The notes under the pieces are model-generated. The model was not told where the DNA came from, made no database searches, and saw only the letters and a list, made by a program, of their open reading frames with translations. 64,000 nt of DNA from Pseudomonas sp. KU43P. GTDB taxonomy: Bacteria; Pseudomonadota; Gammaproteobacteria; Pseudomonadales; Pseudomonadaceae. Shown in pieces: positions 1 through 20,161 of the stretch. Made by a program: the position numbers and the translations under genes. The stretch's first letter is position 1. Each line of letters starts with the position of its first letter. The stretch lies in the NCBI RefSeq assembly GCF_033095865.1, contig NZ_AP019365.1:1833501-1897500 (forward strand). The letters are read 5' to 3'.

Positions 1-564
1 CTTGGTCAGGCTGACCGGCAGCTCCAGGTTGTTGATGATGTGCAGCATCGCCACGGTGAGGATGAAGGCGCCGAAGAACCAGTTGCCCACATAGATGTGC
101 TTGGTGTTGCGCTTGATCAGCGTGCCGAAGAACACGATGGCGTAGCAGACCCAGACGATGGTGATCAGGATGTCGATGGGCCATTCCAGTTCGGCGTATT
201 CCTTGGAGCTGGTGTAGCCCAGCGGCAGGCTGATCGCTGCCAGCAGGATCACCAGTTGCCAGCCCCAGAAGGTGAACGCGGCCAGGCGCGGTGAGAACAG
301 GGTGGTCTGGCAGGTGCGTTGCACCGAATAATAGGAGGTGGCGAACAGGGCACAGCCGCCGAAGGCGAAGATCACCGCATTGGTATGCAGGGGGCGCAGG
401 CGGCCGAAGCTGGTCCAGGGGAGGTCGAAGTTGAGGGAAGGCCAGGCGAGCTGGGCGGCGATGAAGACGCCGAGCCCCATCCCGACGATTCCCCACACCA
501 CCGTCATGATGGCGAATTGGCGGACCACCTTGTAGTTGTAGGCGGTACTGCTGGTTGTGTTCAT
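1..564 (-). CDS. ccoN: Cytochrome c oxidase, cbb3-type, subunit I (5' part only)
   Basis: Catalytic subunit of the high-affinity cbb3 terminal oxidase of the inner membrane. The reverse strand reads without a stop from an ATG at 564 to the window edge, giving the first 188 residues; the rest lies outside. The translation begins [17 protein letters not shown] and continues with several hydrophobic helices (near [20 protein letters not shown] and [21 protein letters not shown]) and the CcoN-type stretch [16 protein letters not shown], whose histidine lies in the haem-binding helix region. A near-perfect Anr/FNR box lies about 80 bases upstream at 641-654, which fits low-oxygen induction. The identification rests on recognised sequence; the copy (CcoN-1 or CcoN-2) is not decided. 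Confidence 0.9.
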   Translation of the reverse strand, partial: MNTTSSTAYNYKVVRQFAIMTVVWGIVGMGLGVFIAAQLAWPSLNFDLPWTSFGRLRPLHTNAVIFAFGGCALFATSYYSVQRTCQTTLFSPRLAAFTFWGWQLVILLAAISLPLGYTSSKEYAELEWPIDILITIVWVCYAIVFFGTLIKRNTKHIYVGNWFFGAFILTVAMLHIINNLELPVSLTK

Positions 565-615
565 GTATGGGTTCCCATCCACGGTTATTTTGGCAGGCTT
601 TACAGCGAGGCAAGC

Positions 616-1308
616 ATGAGTAATGGGCAAAGTGCCGGTATTGACGGGGATCAATGGGCGAAGATCGGAAATGTCCCAGGCTTGCGCTGCGATCCTCCAT
701 GGAATCAGGCAGATAGCGCACCCAAGGGGTGCCTGATCCTGGCCCACGGCGCAGGGGCGCCGATGGACAGCGATTTCATGAACGAGATGGCGCAAAGGCT
801 TGCGGCGCTAGGGGTAGGGGTGATTCGTTTCGAGTTCCCCTACATGGCCGAGCGCAGGGTCGGGGGTGGCAAGCGGCCGCCCAATCCGCAGAAGGTGTTG
901 CTTGATTGCTGGCGCGAGGTTTACCGGCAGGTGCGACCTTTGGTCACAGGAAAGTTGGCCGTGGGCGGCAAATCGATGGGCGGGCGCATGGCCAGTCTGC
1001 TGGCCGACGAATTGGGCGCGGATGCGCTGGTGTGCCTGGGGTATCCGTTCTATGCGGTGGGCAAACCGGAGAAACCACGGGTCGAGCATTTGGCGCAGTT
1101 GCGCACGCCGACGTTGATCGTGCAGGGCGAGCGAGATGCGTTGGGCAATCGGGAGGCGGTGAAAGGGTATGCGCTGTCACCGGCGATCGAGGTGAGCTGG
1201 CTGGTGGCGGGGGATCATGACCTCAAGCCGCTGAAGGCTTCGGGGTTCAGCCATGAACAGCATCTGCAGGCGGCGGCAGAGCGGGTGGCGGGGTTTCTGC
1301 TGAAATAG
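616..1308 (+). CDS. Small alpha/beta hydrolase (dienelactone hydrolase / KANL3-Tex30 type)
   Basis: A 230-residue cytoplasmic alpha/beta hydrolase with no signal peptide. The oxyanion-side motif [11 protein letters not shown] comes first, the nucleophile elbow is GGKSMGG (Ser in G-x-S-x-G), a late Asp lies in QGERDALGN, and the catalytic His is in [10 protein letters not shown]. This matches the short hydrolases related to KANL3/Tex30, whose substrate is generally unknown. The ATG at 616 was chosen because GAGG lies just upstream and the protein then has family length; longer in-frame extensions would run back across the ccoN promoter. It is divergent from ccoN. The codons for residues 9-13 contain an Anr-type palindrome, so the start of this gene doubles as a regulatory region for its neighbour. 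Confidence 0.8.
   Translation: MSNGQSAGIDGDQWAKIGNVPGLRCDPPWNQADSAPKGCLILAHGAGAPMDSDFMNEMAQRLAALGVGVIRFEFPYMAERRVGGGKRPPNPQKVLLDCWREVYRQVRPLVTGKLAVGGKSMGGRMASLLADELGADALVCLGYPFYAVGKPEKPRVEHLAQLRTPTLIVQGERDALGNREAVKGYALSPAIEVSWLVAGDHDLKPLKASGFSHEQHLQAAAERVAGFLLK
641..654. promoter_or_regulatory. Candidate Anr/FNR box controlling ccoN
   Basis: The bases TTGACGGGGATCAA match the FNR/Anr consensus TTGAT-N4-ATCAA with one mismatch. The centre is about 84 bases upstream of the ccoN start codon, a usual distance for Anr activation of cbb3 oxidase genes. It lies inside the first codons of the divergent hydrolase gene. Match seen directly; function inferred. Confidence 0.65.
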
Positions 1309-1311
1309 CGC

Positions 1312-1446
1312 TGGCCTCATCGCCGGCAAGCCGGCTCCCACAGAGTGCGGTGCGATTCTTGGACTGCCCCCAAGGCTTGGATTGGTGTCCAACTTCCTGG
1401 GGGCAGTCCATTCTTGTGGGCGCCGGCTTGCCGGCGATGAGGCCGG
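1312..1446. repeat. REP pair (BIME) in inverted orientation
   Basis: Two REP elements of the P. putida type (core CGCCGGCAAGCCGGC) face each other. Between them is a second inverted repeat, GGACTGCCCC with GGGGCAGTCC. It lies between convergent genes (hydrolase and ppnP), where it could stop transcription from both sides. Confidence 0.85.
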
Positions 1447-1460
1447 TGCAGGCGTGCTGC

Positions 1461-1745
1461 TTAGTCGCGGTACTCGCACAGGTAAGCGGTATCCACCTTG
1501 ACCTGCAGCTGGAACTTGCTGTCGGCAGCCACATTGAACTTGTCGCCGGCGTTGAAGGTTTCCCAGTTGTCGCTGCCTGGCAGCTTGACGGTCAGCGCAC
1601 CGGAAACCACGTGCATGATTTCACGCTTGGCAGTGCCGAACTCGTATTCGCCCGGGGCCATCACACCGACGGTGGCCGGACCTTCGGTGCCTGCGAAGGC
1701 GATCGACTTGACGGTGCCGTTGAAGTACTCATTGACCTGGAACAT
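1461..1745 (-). CDS. ppnP: Pyrimidine/purine nucleoside phosphorylase PpnP (DUF1255)
   Basis: A 94-residue single-domain cupin of the PpnP family, which splits nucleosides with phosphate into base and ribose 1-phosphate in the cytoplasm. The sequence begins [17 protein letters not shown] and contains the family segments [20 protein letters not shown] and [16 protein letters not shown], ending [17 protein letters not shown]. Length and content are those of the full family. The ATG at 1745 was chosen because AGGAG precedes it at normal spacing; an upstream extension would add a proline-rich, non-conserved tail. It is convergent with the hydrolase gene across a REP pair. Confidence 0.92.
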   Translation of the reverse strand: MFQVNEYFNGTVKSIAFAGTEGPATVGVMAPGEYEFGTAKREIMHVVSGALTVKLPGSDNWETFNAGDKFNVAADSKFQLQVKVDTAYLCEYRD

Positions 1746-1810
1746 GGGCGACTCCTGAAAGAATGGGGGTGAAAAAGGGCTGGCCAGTATGCCCAAGCCC
1801 ATTCACGCCG

Positions 1811-2359
1811 TCATCTGCTTTCAGGCAGGCTCAAGGGCAGCAGGCGCGCGGTATTGCGCGCATCCTCCAGGGCCCGGTGCTGCTGGCCGCAAAAGTGCAT
1901 GCCGGCCAGTTGCAGGGCTCCGTTGAGCCCGGTCGGGCGCTGCAGGTGGCGGGCCTTGGCGAAGCGCTGCTTGAGGTTGATGTGGGGCAGGGTGCGCAAC
2001 AGGCTGTCGAGCTGATGCTGCTGCCATTCCTGCAGCAGTTGCTGGCGGTCGTAATCGCCCCAGCTCACCCAGGCCTGCAACTGCCCGCGGTGGTGCCCCA
2101 GCCAGCGCTCGAACCGCGCCCATACCTCGGGGAACGCTGCGGCGCTGTCGACGCTGGCCTGGCTGATGTGGGTCAGCTCGCGGCAGAACGGCGTCAGTTG
2201 CGGCCGCCGCCGCGGCCGCACGAAACGCTGGAAATGGTCCACCTCGCGGCCCTCGCGGGTCACCAGGCTGGCGCCGATTTCAATGATTTCCATCTCCGTG
2301 ACCGGCCAGCCACCGTCATCGGTGGTGGCTTCCAGGTCGATCACCAACCAGTGGCCCAT
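1811..2359 (-). CDS. 3'-5' exonuclease, DEDDh family (DnaQ/ERI1-like)
   Basis: A 182-residue stand-alone exonuclease domain. ExoI is visible as VIDLEATT (Asp and Glu metal ligands), ExoII lies in the WVSWGDYDRQQL region, and ExoIII appears as HRALEDARNTARLL with the His and Asp of the DEDDh subclass. Related proteins trim the 3' ends of RNA or DNA; the substrate here cannot be read from sequence. The ATG at 2359 is preceded by GGGAG at good spacing; a longer start at 2428 would add 23 residues without recognisable content. No operon partner is evident. Confidence 0.85.
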   Translation of the reverse strand: MGHWLVIDLEATTDDGGWPVTEMEIIEIGASLVTREGREVDHFQRFVRPRRRPQLTPFCRELTHISQASVDSAAAFPEVWARFERWLGHHRGQLQAWVSWGDYDRQQLLQEWQQHQLDSLLRTLPHINLKQRFAKARHLQRPTGLNGALQLAGMHFCGQQHRALEDARNTARLLPLSLPESR

Positions 2360-2512
2360 ACCAGGCTCCCATGCCGTACATGCTAGAGCAGCGTAGCCAA
2401 TCTCCGGGCTCACGGCACCCTCTGGCAAAATGCCCTCACTTTGGCGTTTCCAGCAGTTGTGCCGTTATCCGAAAACGCCTAGCTTAGGCCATCCAGGTAT
2501 GAACCGTGATGA

Positions 2513-3322
2513 GTGTCCGTCTTGACTCCAGCACCCGGCCTGAAGGTTTTTTCCACCCTGCTGCTGGCGGCCGCTGCCTGGCTGGCGGCACCGGCATGGG
2601 CGGCCGACGCCATTGATGTGAAGATTGGTGCCGCGCATTTCCCGCCATATACCGTGCGCCCGGAGCAGGGCGCCGACACCGGGCTGCTGCCGCAACTGGT
2701 CGAGGCCCTTAACCGCCTCCAGCCGGAGTATCGCTTCGTGCTGGTGCCCACCTCCATCCAGCGGCGCTTTGGTGACTTCCAGCAAGGCCGTACCGACATG
2801 GCGATCTTCGAGAACCCGGAGTGGGGCTGGCAGCAGATCCCGCACCAGGCCGTGGACATGGGCCTGGAAGATGCCGAAGTGTTCGTTGCAAAGAAGCTCG
2901 ACGGCCGCGACCAGCATTATTTCGACGACCTGCACGGCAAGCGCCTGGCGCTGTTCAACGGTTATCACTATGCCTTCGCCCGCTTCAACCCCGACCCGGA
3001 GTATCTGCGCAAGGCCTACAACGCGACCCTGACCTACTCCCACGACAGCAACCTGCTGATGGTTCAGGCCGGGCGTGCCGACATCGCCCTGGTCACGCGC
3101 TCCTACCTCAGCGACTTCCTCACGCGAAACCCCGCCAGCCTCGACCAGCTGATGGCTTCCGAGCGCATCGATCAGGTCTATCACCACTACGCCTTGCTGC
3201 GCCCAGGCGCCCCTATCAGCGACCAGAAATTTGCCGCCTTGATGCGTTACCTGCGTGAAACCGGTGAGCTGACGCGGATCTTCCAACCCTACCGGATCAC
3301 CGTCGCGGCGCCTGCCGAGTAA
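2513..3322 (+). CDS. Periplasmic solute-binding protein, family 3-like
   Basis: A 269-residue exported protein. Residues 10-31 form a signal peptide (hydrophobic LLLAAAAWLAAPAWA followed by AD), and the mature part starts IDVKIGAAHFPPYTV, typical of family-3 solute-binding folds. No permease or ATPase gene is adjacent, so it could be a lone sensor-type binding protein rather than part of an ABC transporter. The GTG at 2513 is the start used; a nearby ATG at 2499 is in another frame and stops quickly. The next gene's PvdS-type promoter overlaps the stop codon of this one. Confidence 0.75.
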   Translation: MSVLTPAPGLKVFSTLLLAAAAWLAAPAWAADAIDVKIGAAHFPPYTVRPEQGADTGLLPQLVEALNRLQPEYRFVLVPTSIQRRFGDFQQGRTDMAIFENPEWGWQQIPHQAVDMGLEDAEVFVAKKLDGRDQHYFDDLHGKRLALFNGYHYAFARFNPDPEYLRKAYNATLTYSHDSNLLMVQAGRADIALVTRSYLSDFLTRNPASLDQLMASERIDQVYHHYALLRPGAPISDQKFAALMRYLRETGELTRIFQPYRITVAAPAE

Positions 3323-3343
3323 ATTCCCCGGCTGCGGCCACGT
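3320..3343 (+). promoter_or_regulatory. PvdS iron-starvation (IS) box upstream of the acyltransferase gene
   Basis: TAAAT at 3320-3324 is followed by exactly 16 bases and CGT at 3341-3343, a perfect match to the PvdS/PfrI recognition pattern. It lies 43 bases before the start codon at 3387 and overlaps the end of the preceding gene. Confidence 0.8.
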
Positions 3344-3386
3344 TTGCACAAGTGAGCCTTTCTTCCACTTACCGTGAGCCGAGACC

Positions 3387-4400
3387 ATGCCGTTCGATGC
3401 CGCTACGCAGCCGTTGTCACAGCCTCGCTGGCCCAGCCTCAACGCCGAAGAGGGCGATTGCTGGCTGAGGCTGACGCTGGATGAGCGCCCCTTGATCCAG
3501 GTGCGCCTAGTGCCGGGCGATACTGTGCAAGTCCATGTCGAAAGCTTGTGCCCGGAGCGCCCGCAGCAAGCCTTGTGGGCCGCCTGCTACTGGCTGCTGT
3601 CGCGTGACCCCGCCTGTCAGCGCCTGGCCTGGCAGTTGCCCCAAGCGCTGCCCGAGGCGCTGAGCAGCGGGCTGCTGGTGGCAAGTGACAAGCCAGGGCT
3701 GTACCTGTGCGAGCGCACCCTGTTCTGGCAGTTGCCGCAACCCTGGCTCGGCCAGCTGTCGACCGGCGCCTACCCGCAGCAGCTGCAATTGAGCGACGGC
3801 AAGCGCCACCCGCGCCGGTCGCCCAAGCCCCGTGGCGAGGTGTACCGCCGGTTCGATGCCCGGTTGGGCAGTTGGGTGTCGCTGCGCACCCTGGATATCG
3901 ACCGAGACTTGGAGCGCTTCAACCGCTGGCAGAACAACCCGCGGGTGGAGAAGTTCTGGCAGGAGGGCGGCTCGCTGGCGCAGCACCGGGAATACCTGGC
4001 CAAGCTCGAGGCCGACCCGCACGCCCTGACCCTGATCGGTAGCTTTGACGACCAACCGTTCGCCTACTTCGAAGCCTATTGGGCCAAGGAAGACCGCATT
4101 GCACCGTTCTACCCGGCCGACGATTACGACCGTGGCGTGCATATGCTGGTGGGCGAAGAGAACCACCGGGGGCCGCACAAGGTCGCCAGCTGGCTGTCGG
4201 CGCTGGTGCACTATCTGTTCCTCGACGACCCGCGCACCCAGCGGGTCGTCGCCGAACCGAGGGCCGACAACGGCAAGATGATCGGCTACATGCAGGACCA
4301 GTGCTTCCATTGCGAAAAGGAGTTCGACTTCCCGCACAAGCGGGCGGCGCTGATGATCCTGGGGCGTGAGCGCTTCTTCGACCGGTGCAAGTTGGCCTGA
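3387..4400 (+). CDS. pvdY: IucB-type GNAT acyltransferase, pyoverdine-associated
   Basis: A 337-residue protein whose C-terminal 200 residues are a GNAT acetyltransferase of the IucB/AlcB/RhbD siderophore family. The acceptor part holds HMLVGEENHRGPHKVASWL (acetyl-CoA loop) and RVVAEPRADNGKMI. Relatives acetylate N-hydroxy-lysine or N-hydroxy-ornithine. Genes of this type next to pvdS are called pvdY or pvdYII, the latter linked to hydroxyornithine acetylation in some pyoverdine types. Here a perfect IS box (3320-3343) puts it under PvdS, and it is convergent with pvdS itself across a REP pair. Whether this strain's pyoverdine carries acetyl-hydroxyornithine is not known, so the substrate is inferred. 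Confidence 0.72.
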   Translation: MPFDAATQPLSQPRWPSLNAEEGDCWLRLTLDERPLIQVRLVPGDTVQVHVESLCPERPQQALWAACYWLLSRDPACQRLAWQLPQALPEALSSGLLVASDKPGLYLCERTLFWQLPQPWLGQLSTGAYPQQLQLSDGKRHPRRSPKPRGEVYRRFDARLGSWVSLRTLDIDRDLERFNRWQNNPRVEKFWQEGGSLAQHREYLAKLEADPHALTLIGSFDDQPFAYFEAYWAKEDRIAPFYPADDYDRGVHMLVGEENHRGPHKVASWLSALVHYLFLDDPRTQRVVAEPRADNGKMIGYMQDQCFHCEKEFDFPHKRAALMILGRERFFDRCKLA

Positions 4401-4406
4401 TACCGA

Positions 4407-4506
4407 GTCGCCTTCATCGCCGGCAAGCCGGCTCCCACAGGTACCCCACCGACATTGAGATCGGTGGTGTCCCTGTGGGAGCCGGCTTGCCGGCGATGAA
4501 GGCGAC
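4407..4506. repeat. REP pair forming a long perfect hairpin
   Basis: Two P. putida-type REP elements are arranged as inverted arms of about 35 bases, identical over the whole arm, with a smaller nested inverted repeat (CACCGA/TCGGTG) between them. The element fills the gap between the convergent acyltransferase and pvdS genes and probably separates their transcripts. Confidence 0.88.
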
Positions 4507-4514
4507 GCCGAACT

Positions 4515-5045
4515 TCACCCCTGCCGATTGGCCGTCTTGCGGCAATGCACCAACGCATCTCGAATCATGAAGTTGACCAGGGTCGGCGACACCCCCAGTT
4601 CCTTGGCGATGTCCTTCTGCGGCACGCCATGCAACCGGTACATCTCGAACGCATAGCGGGTGCGCGGGGGCAGTTCGTTGAGCGCCTCGGCAATGTGTTC
4701 CAGCGCCGCGAGGTTGATGTGGGTGGCTTCCGGCGAGGCATTGAGCACAACCACGTTGAGGCCTTCCTCTTCGCTGCCCGAGTACTTCAGCTCCATTGCC
4801 TGCTTGCGGTAATGGTCGATCGCCAGGTTGCGCACGATCTGGAACAGGTAGCTGAGCTGGGCTTTGAACGACGAGGTGATCTGAGGCGCGGAACCGAGCC
4901 GGAAGAACGCGTCCTGCACCACATCTTCGGCGCGCGAGCGGCAACCGGTGATGCGTGCGGCGATCTTGACCAGAATGCTGCGGTTGTCGACGAATGCCTG
5001 GAGTAAGGGTGAATCGCACTTTCTTGTGGATAGTTGTTCCGCCAT
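4515..5045 (-). CDS. pvdS: ECF sigma factor PvdS/PfrI (iron starvation)
   Basis: A 176-residue sigma-70 factor of the ECF iron-starvation group that directs RNA polymerase to pyoverdine promoters. Region 2 is seen as ITGCRSRAEDVVQDAFFRL and YLFQIVRNLAIDHYRKQA, and region 4 as LPPRTRYAFEMYRLHGVPQK followed by DIAKELGVSPTLVNFMIRDA; these are near-identical to recognised PvdS/PfrI sequence. The start at 5045 (MAEQLSTRK) gives the family N-terminus; an in-frame ATG at 5141 would run through the Fur box and is unlikely. It is divergent from pvdL. A Fur box about 76 bases upstream indicates iron repression. Its expected targets in this window carry IS boxes at 3320, 5237, 34269 and 35852. Confidence 0.96.
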   Translation of the reverse strand: MAEQLSTRKCDSPLLQAFVDNRSILVKIAARITGCRSRAEDVVQDAFFRLGSAPQITSSFKAQLSYLFQIVRNLAIDHYRKQAMELKYSGSEEEGLNVVVLNASPEATHINLAALEHIAEALNELPPRTRYAFEMYRLHGVPQKDIAKELGVSPTLVNFMIRDALVHCRKTANRQG

Positions 5046-5120
5046 GGAAATCACCTTGTCTCGGAAGGGAAAGGGAGCCCCCCAGATGGGGAAGCTTCCT
5101 ACGACGTGCGACAAACTATT

Positions 5121-5139
5121 CATAATGATAATGATTGTC
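5121..5139. promoter_or_regulatory. Fur box of pvdS
   Basis: The 19 bases CATAATGATAATGATTGTC match the classical Fur consensus at 16 of 19 positions. They lie about 76 bases upstream of the pvdS start codon and about 210 bases upstream of pvdL. Binding is inferred from the match and from the known iron control of pvdS. Confidence 0.85.
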
Positions 5140-5236
5140 AAATACGAAAGTTAATGAGTATCTATTAGTTTCAGATCTAAGCCAGTGGCCGTGATGCAGT
5201 TCACTTTTTGACAGGCCCGGCACGGCGTCCTGCCGT

Positions 5237-5260
5237 TAATTTCTTCCGCTGCCCATCCGT
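5237..5260 (+). promoter_or_regulatory. Variant IS box upstream of pvdL
   Basis: TAATT at 5237-5241, 16 bases, then CGT at 5258-5260. It differs from TAAAT-N16-CGT by one base and closely resembles the box at 35852-35875. It lies 91 bases before the chosen pvdL start, which supports the ATG at 5352 over longer readings. Confidence 0.7.
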
Positions 5261-5351
5261 TCCCCTGTGTACATCCGGCCGCCGCACGCTGCCCGCCGAC
5301 CCGCGCCAGGCAGCCCGGCCCGACCTATCCAGACACTGGCAGGAACACCCC

Positions 5352-18305
<12,954 letters not shown>

Positions 18306-18335
18306 TGGGTTCGCCGAGCGTCAATCACCGTCCAT

Positions 18336-18508
18336 GAGATCGAGCGCCGCCCGTTCGGCGCATCGCGGATGAATCCGCTCCTACAGAGGCCGGCGCAATT
18401 TCTCGGCGGGCGCCAAAGGCGAACAACCATGGCCTTACAGACCATGGCACGTTGCAACAAATGTAGGCGCGGATTCATCCGCGATGCGCCGCGCGGGCGG
18501 CGCTCGAT
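18336..18508. repeat. Degenerate inverted-repeat intergenic element
   Basis: Imperfect inverted arms (GATCGAGCGCCGCCC ... GGGCGGCGCTCGAT) flank a centre holding GGCGCCAAAGGCGAACAACC. The same arms and centre recur at 52004-52284, so this is a dispersed non-coding element. It sits between pvdL and the convergent dsbG and may end both transcripts. Confidence 0.75.
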
Positions 18509-18564
18509 TTGTGCCGCGCCACAACGCCCAAGGCTTGCACCGACTTCGCGCGCCAGCCAGAAAC

Positions 18565-19323
18565 TCAACGCTTCCCGAGAATCTGCCCCAGCAACTCGGG
18601 ACGCGGCGCCCCCTGTTGGCTCTGCAGGTTCCCCTGCTCATCCTGATAGAAAATCGCCGGCGTCGCCTGCAACCCCATCTCGTCCATCAGTGCCATGTTG
18701 GCCTCAAGCTTCTTCTGCACCGCCTCTGGCACCTGCTCCAGCGCCTTCAAGGTGCTCGCCTTGCCGGCCTTCTCATGCTGCTCCAGCGCCTTGGCCGGAT
18801 CCTTCGCGGCCAGCAGCGCCGCCGACTTGCCCGGGCTGTCCTCGCGAATGATGCCGACCATGATGTGCCGCAGCTGCACCTTGCCCGACTCCACCCACGG
18901 CCGGGCCTGCTGCCAGAACATGTTGCAATACGGGCAGTTCGGGTCGCTGAACACATACACCTTGCGCGGTGCATCCGCCTTGCCGTCGGCGATCCAGTTG
19001 GTCTTCTCCAGCTTGGCCCAGATGGCTTTGGACATCGGCCCGTACACCAGCTTTTCCAGCGGCTCGGCGCTCATGTCCTTGCCTTGTTCGTCGAGCAGGC
19101 TACCGACCAGCACGTGCTTGCCACCGGGCGTGAGGTACAGGGCGATGCCGTTGTTCTGGTACTCGGCGGCGTAGCCGCGCAGGCCGTCAGGCGCATCGAA
19201 GCTGCCCTTGATCACGGCGCCCTTGGCTTGCAGTTGCTGGATCGCCTTCGGCAACTCTTCAGCCTGCGCCATGGGGCTGGCCAGCAGGGCCAGGGAGAGG
19301 GGCAGCAGTGCAGTCAATCGCAT
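18565..19323 (-). CDS. dsbG: Thiol:disulfide interchange protein DsbG
   Basis: A 252-residue periplasmic disulfide isomerase or reductase of the DsbC/DsbG family. It has a signal peptide (LTALLPLSLALLASPMAQA), an N-terminal dimerisation region, and a thioredoxin domain with the active site CPYC in YVFSDPNCPYCNMFW. Later LQATPAIFY supplies the cis-proline. It is the last gene of a reverse-strand operon: the upstream tlpA-like gene stops one base before this ATG. DsbD, encoded first in the operon, would supply electrons. The placement next to pvdL suggests a link to periplasmic maturation or redox, but that is inference. Confidence 0.92.
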   Translation of the reverse strand: MRLTALLPLSLALLASPMAQAEELPKAIQQLQAKGAVIKGSFDAPDGLRGYAAEYQNNGIALYLTPGGKHVLVGSLLDEQGKDMSAEPLEKLVYGPMSKAIWAKLEKTNWIADGKADAPRKVYVFSDPNCPYCNMFWQQARPWVESGKVQLRHIMVGIIREDSPGKSAALLAAKDPAKALEQHEKAGKASTLKALEQVPEAVQKKLEANMALMDEMGLQATPAIFYQDEQGNLQSQQGAPRPELLGQILGKR

Positions 19324-19324
19324 G

Positions 19325-20161
19325 TCAGTTTCCTTGTGCGGCAGGGGCGGGCTCGGCGGCCCGCTGGAAAGGTTCCAGGGCATGGCGCAGGCTGGCCCGG
19401 GACAGTTCGCCGAGGTGGCTGCCGATCAGGCGGCCGTTGGCGTCGTAGAACAACGTGGTGGGCAGGGCCATCGACCCGACCCGCTGGGCCAGCACACCGG
19501 TGCCGTCGAACAGCACATGGGTCAGGCTCAGCCCGGTGGTGGCAAGGAAGGTGCTGACGTTCTCCGGCGTCTCGCCCTGGTTGACGAACAGGAACGTCAC
19601 GTGGGGGTATTCGCCCTGCGCCTGCTGCAGCACCGGCATCTCCCGCCGGCACGGCGGGCACCAGGTGGCCCAGATGTTGATCACCAGCGGCTTGCCCCGG
19701 TAGCTGTGCAAGGCCACCGACTGGCCACCGGCGTTGCGCAGGCTCAGCTCGGGCAGCTCGGTGCCCTTGCTGTACAGGTGGCTGCCCAGGCTGGTCAGGC
19801 CCCAGAACAGTGCGCCGCTGAACAGTGCCCAACCCAGTGGGCGGCGCAGCCCGGGGTGGCGCCAGCCCTGCCAGAGGGTGGCCAGCACGATGCCGATCAG
19901 GCCGGACCAGAGCAGGAAGCCGCCATCGCGGATGTCGATGACCTGCAGCAGGTCATCGCGGTACATCGGCCAGTAGGCCAGGACGAAACCCAGGCGGGCG
20001 CACAGCAGGCCGACAAGGAACAGGTTGAACAGCGCCGACTCCGGGCTTTCGCCGCCGCGCCGGGCGGTCCACCAGCCCACCAGGCTGGCCACGCCCAGGG
20101 CAGCAAGCATCAACAGGTGGTTGAGGGCCATGGTCAATGGCCCCAATGTGACGGTCAGCAT
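19325..20161 (-). CDS. TlpA-type thioredoxin with Lgt-like membrane N-terminus
   Basis: A 278-residue membrane-anchored disulfide reductase. The N-terminal 125 residues are hydrophobic with at least three predicted helices and resemble prolipoprotein diacylglyceryl transferase in arrangement (LFLVGLLCARLGFVLAYWP). The C-terminal part is a TlpA/ResA thioredoxin: VINIWATWCPPCRREMP with active site WCPPC, and SMALPTTLFYDANG with the cis-proline. The thioredoxin part should face the periplasm. Its ATG overlaps the dsbD stop (ATGA), and dsbG begins one base after its own stop, so the three are translated from one message. True lipoprotein transferase activity is unlikely because most of Lgt is missing. 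Confidence 0.85.
   Translation of the reverse strand: MLTVTLGPLTMALNHLLMLAALGVASLVGWWTARRGGESPESALFNLFLVGLLCARLGFVLAYWPMYRDDLLQVIDIRDGGFLLWSGLIGIVLATLWQGWRHPGLRRPLGWALFSGALFWGLTSLGSHLYSKGTELPELSLRNAGGQSVALHSYRGKPLVINIWATWCPPCRREMPVLQQAQGEYPHVTFLFVNQGETPENVSTFLATTGLSLTHVLFDGTGVLAQRVGSMALPTTLFYDANGRLIGSHLGELSRASLRHALEPFQRAAEPAPAAQGN

Noticed and set aside
2499..2525. ATG at 2499 as the start of the binding-protein gene
   Set aside because: It is in another frame and meets a stop within nine codons; the GTG at 2513 gives an intact signal peptide.
5046..5141. An N-terminal extension of PvdS from an ATG at 5141
   Set aside because: It would place the Fur box and promoter inside the coding region; known PvdS proteins start at the MAEQLSTRK-type N-terminus.
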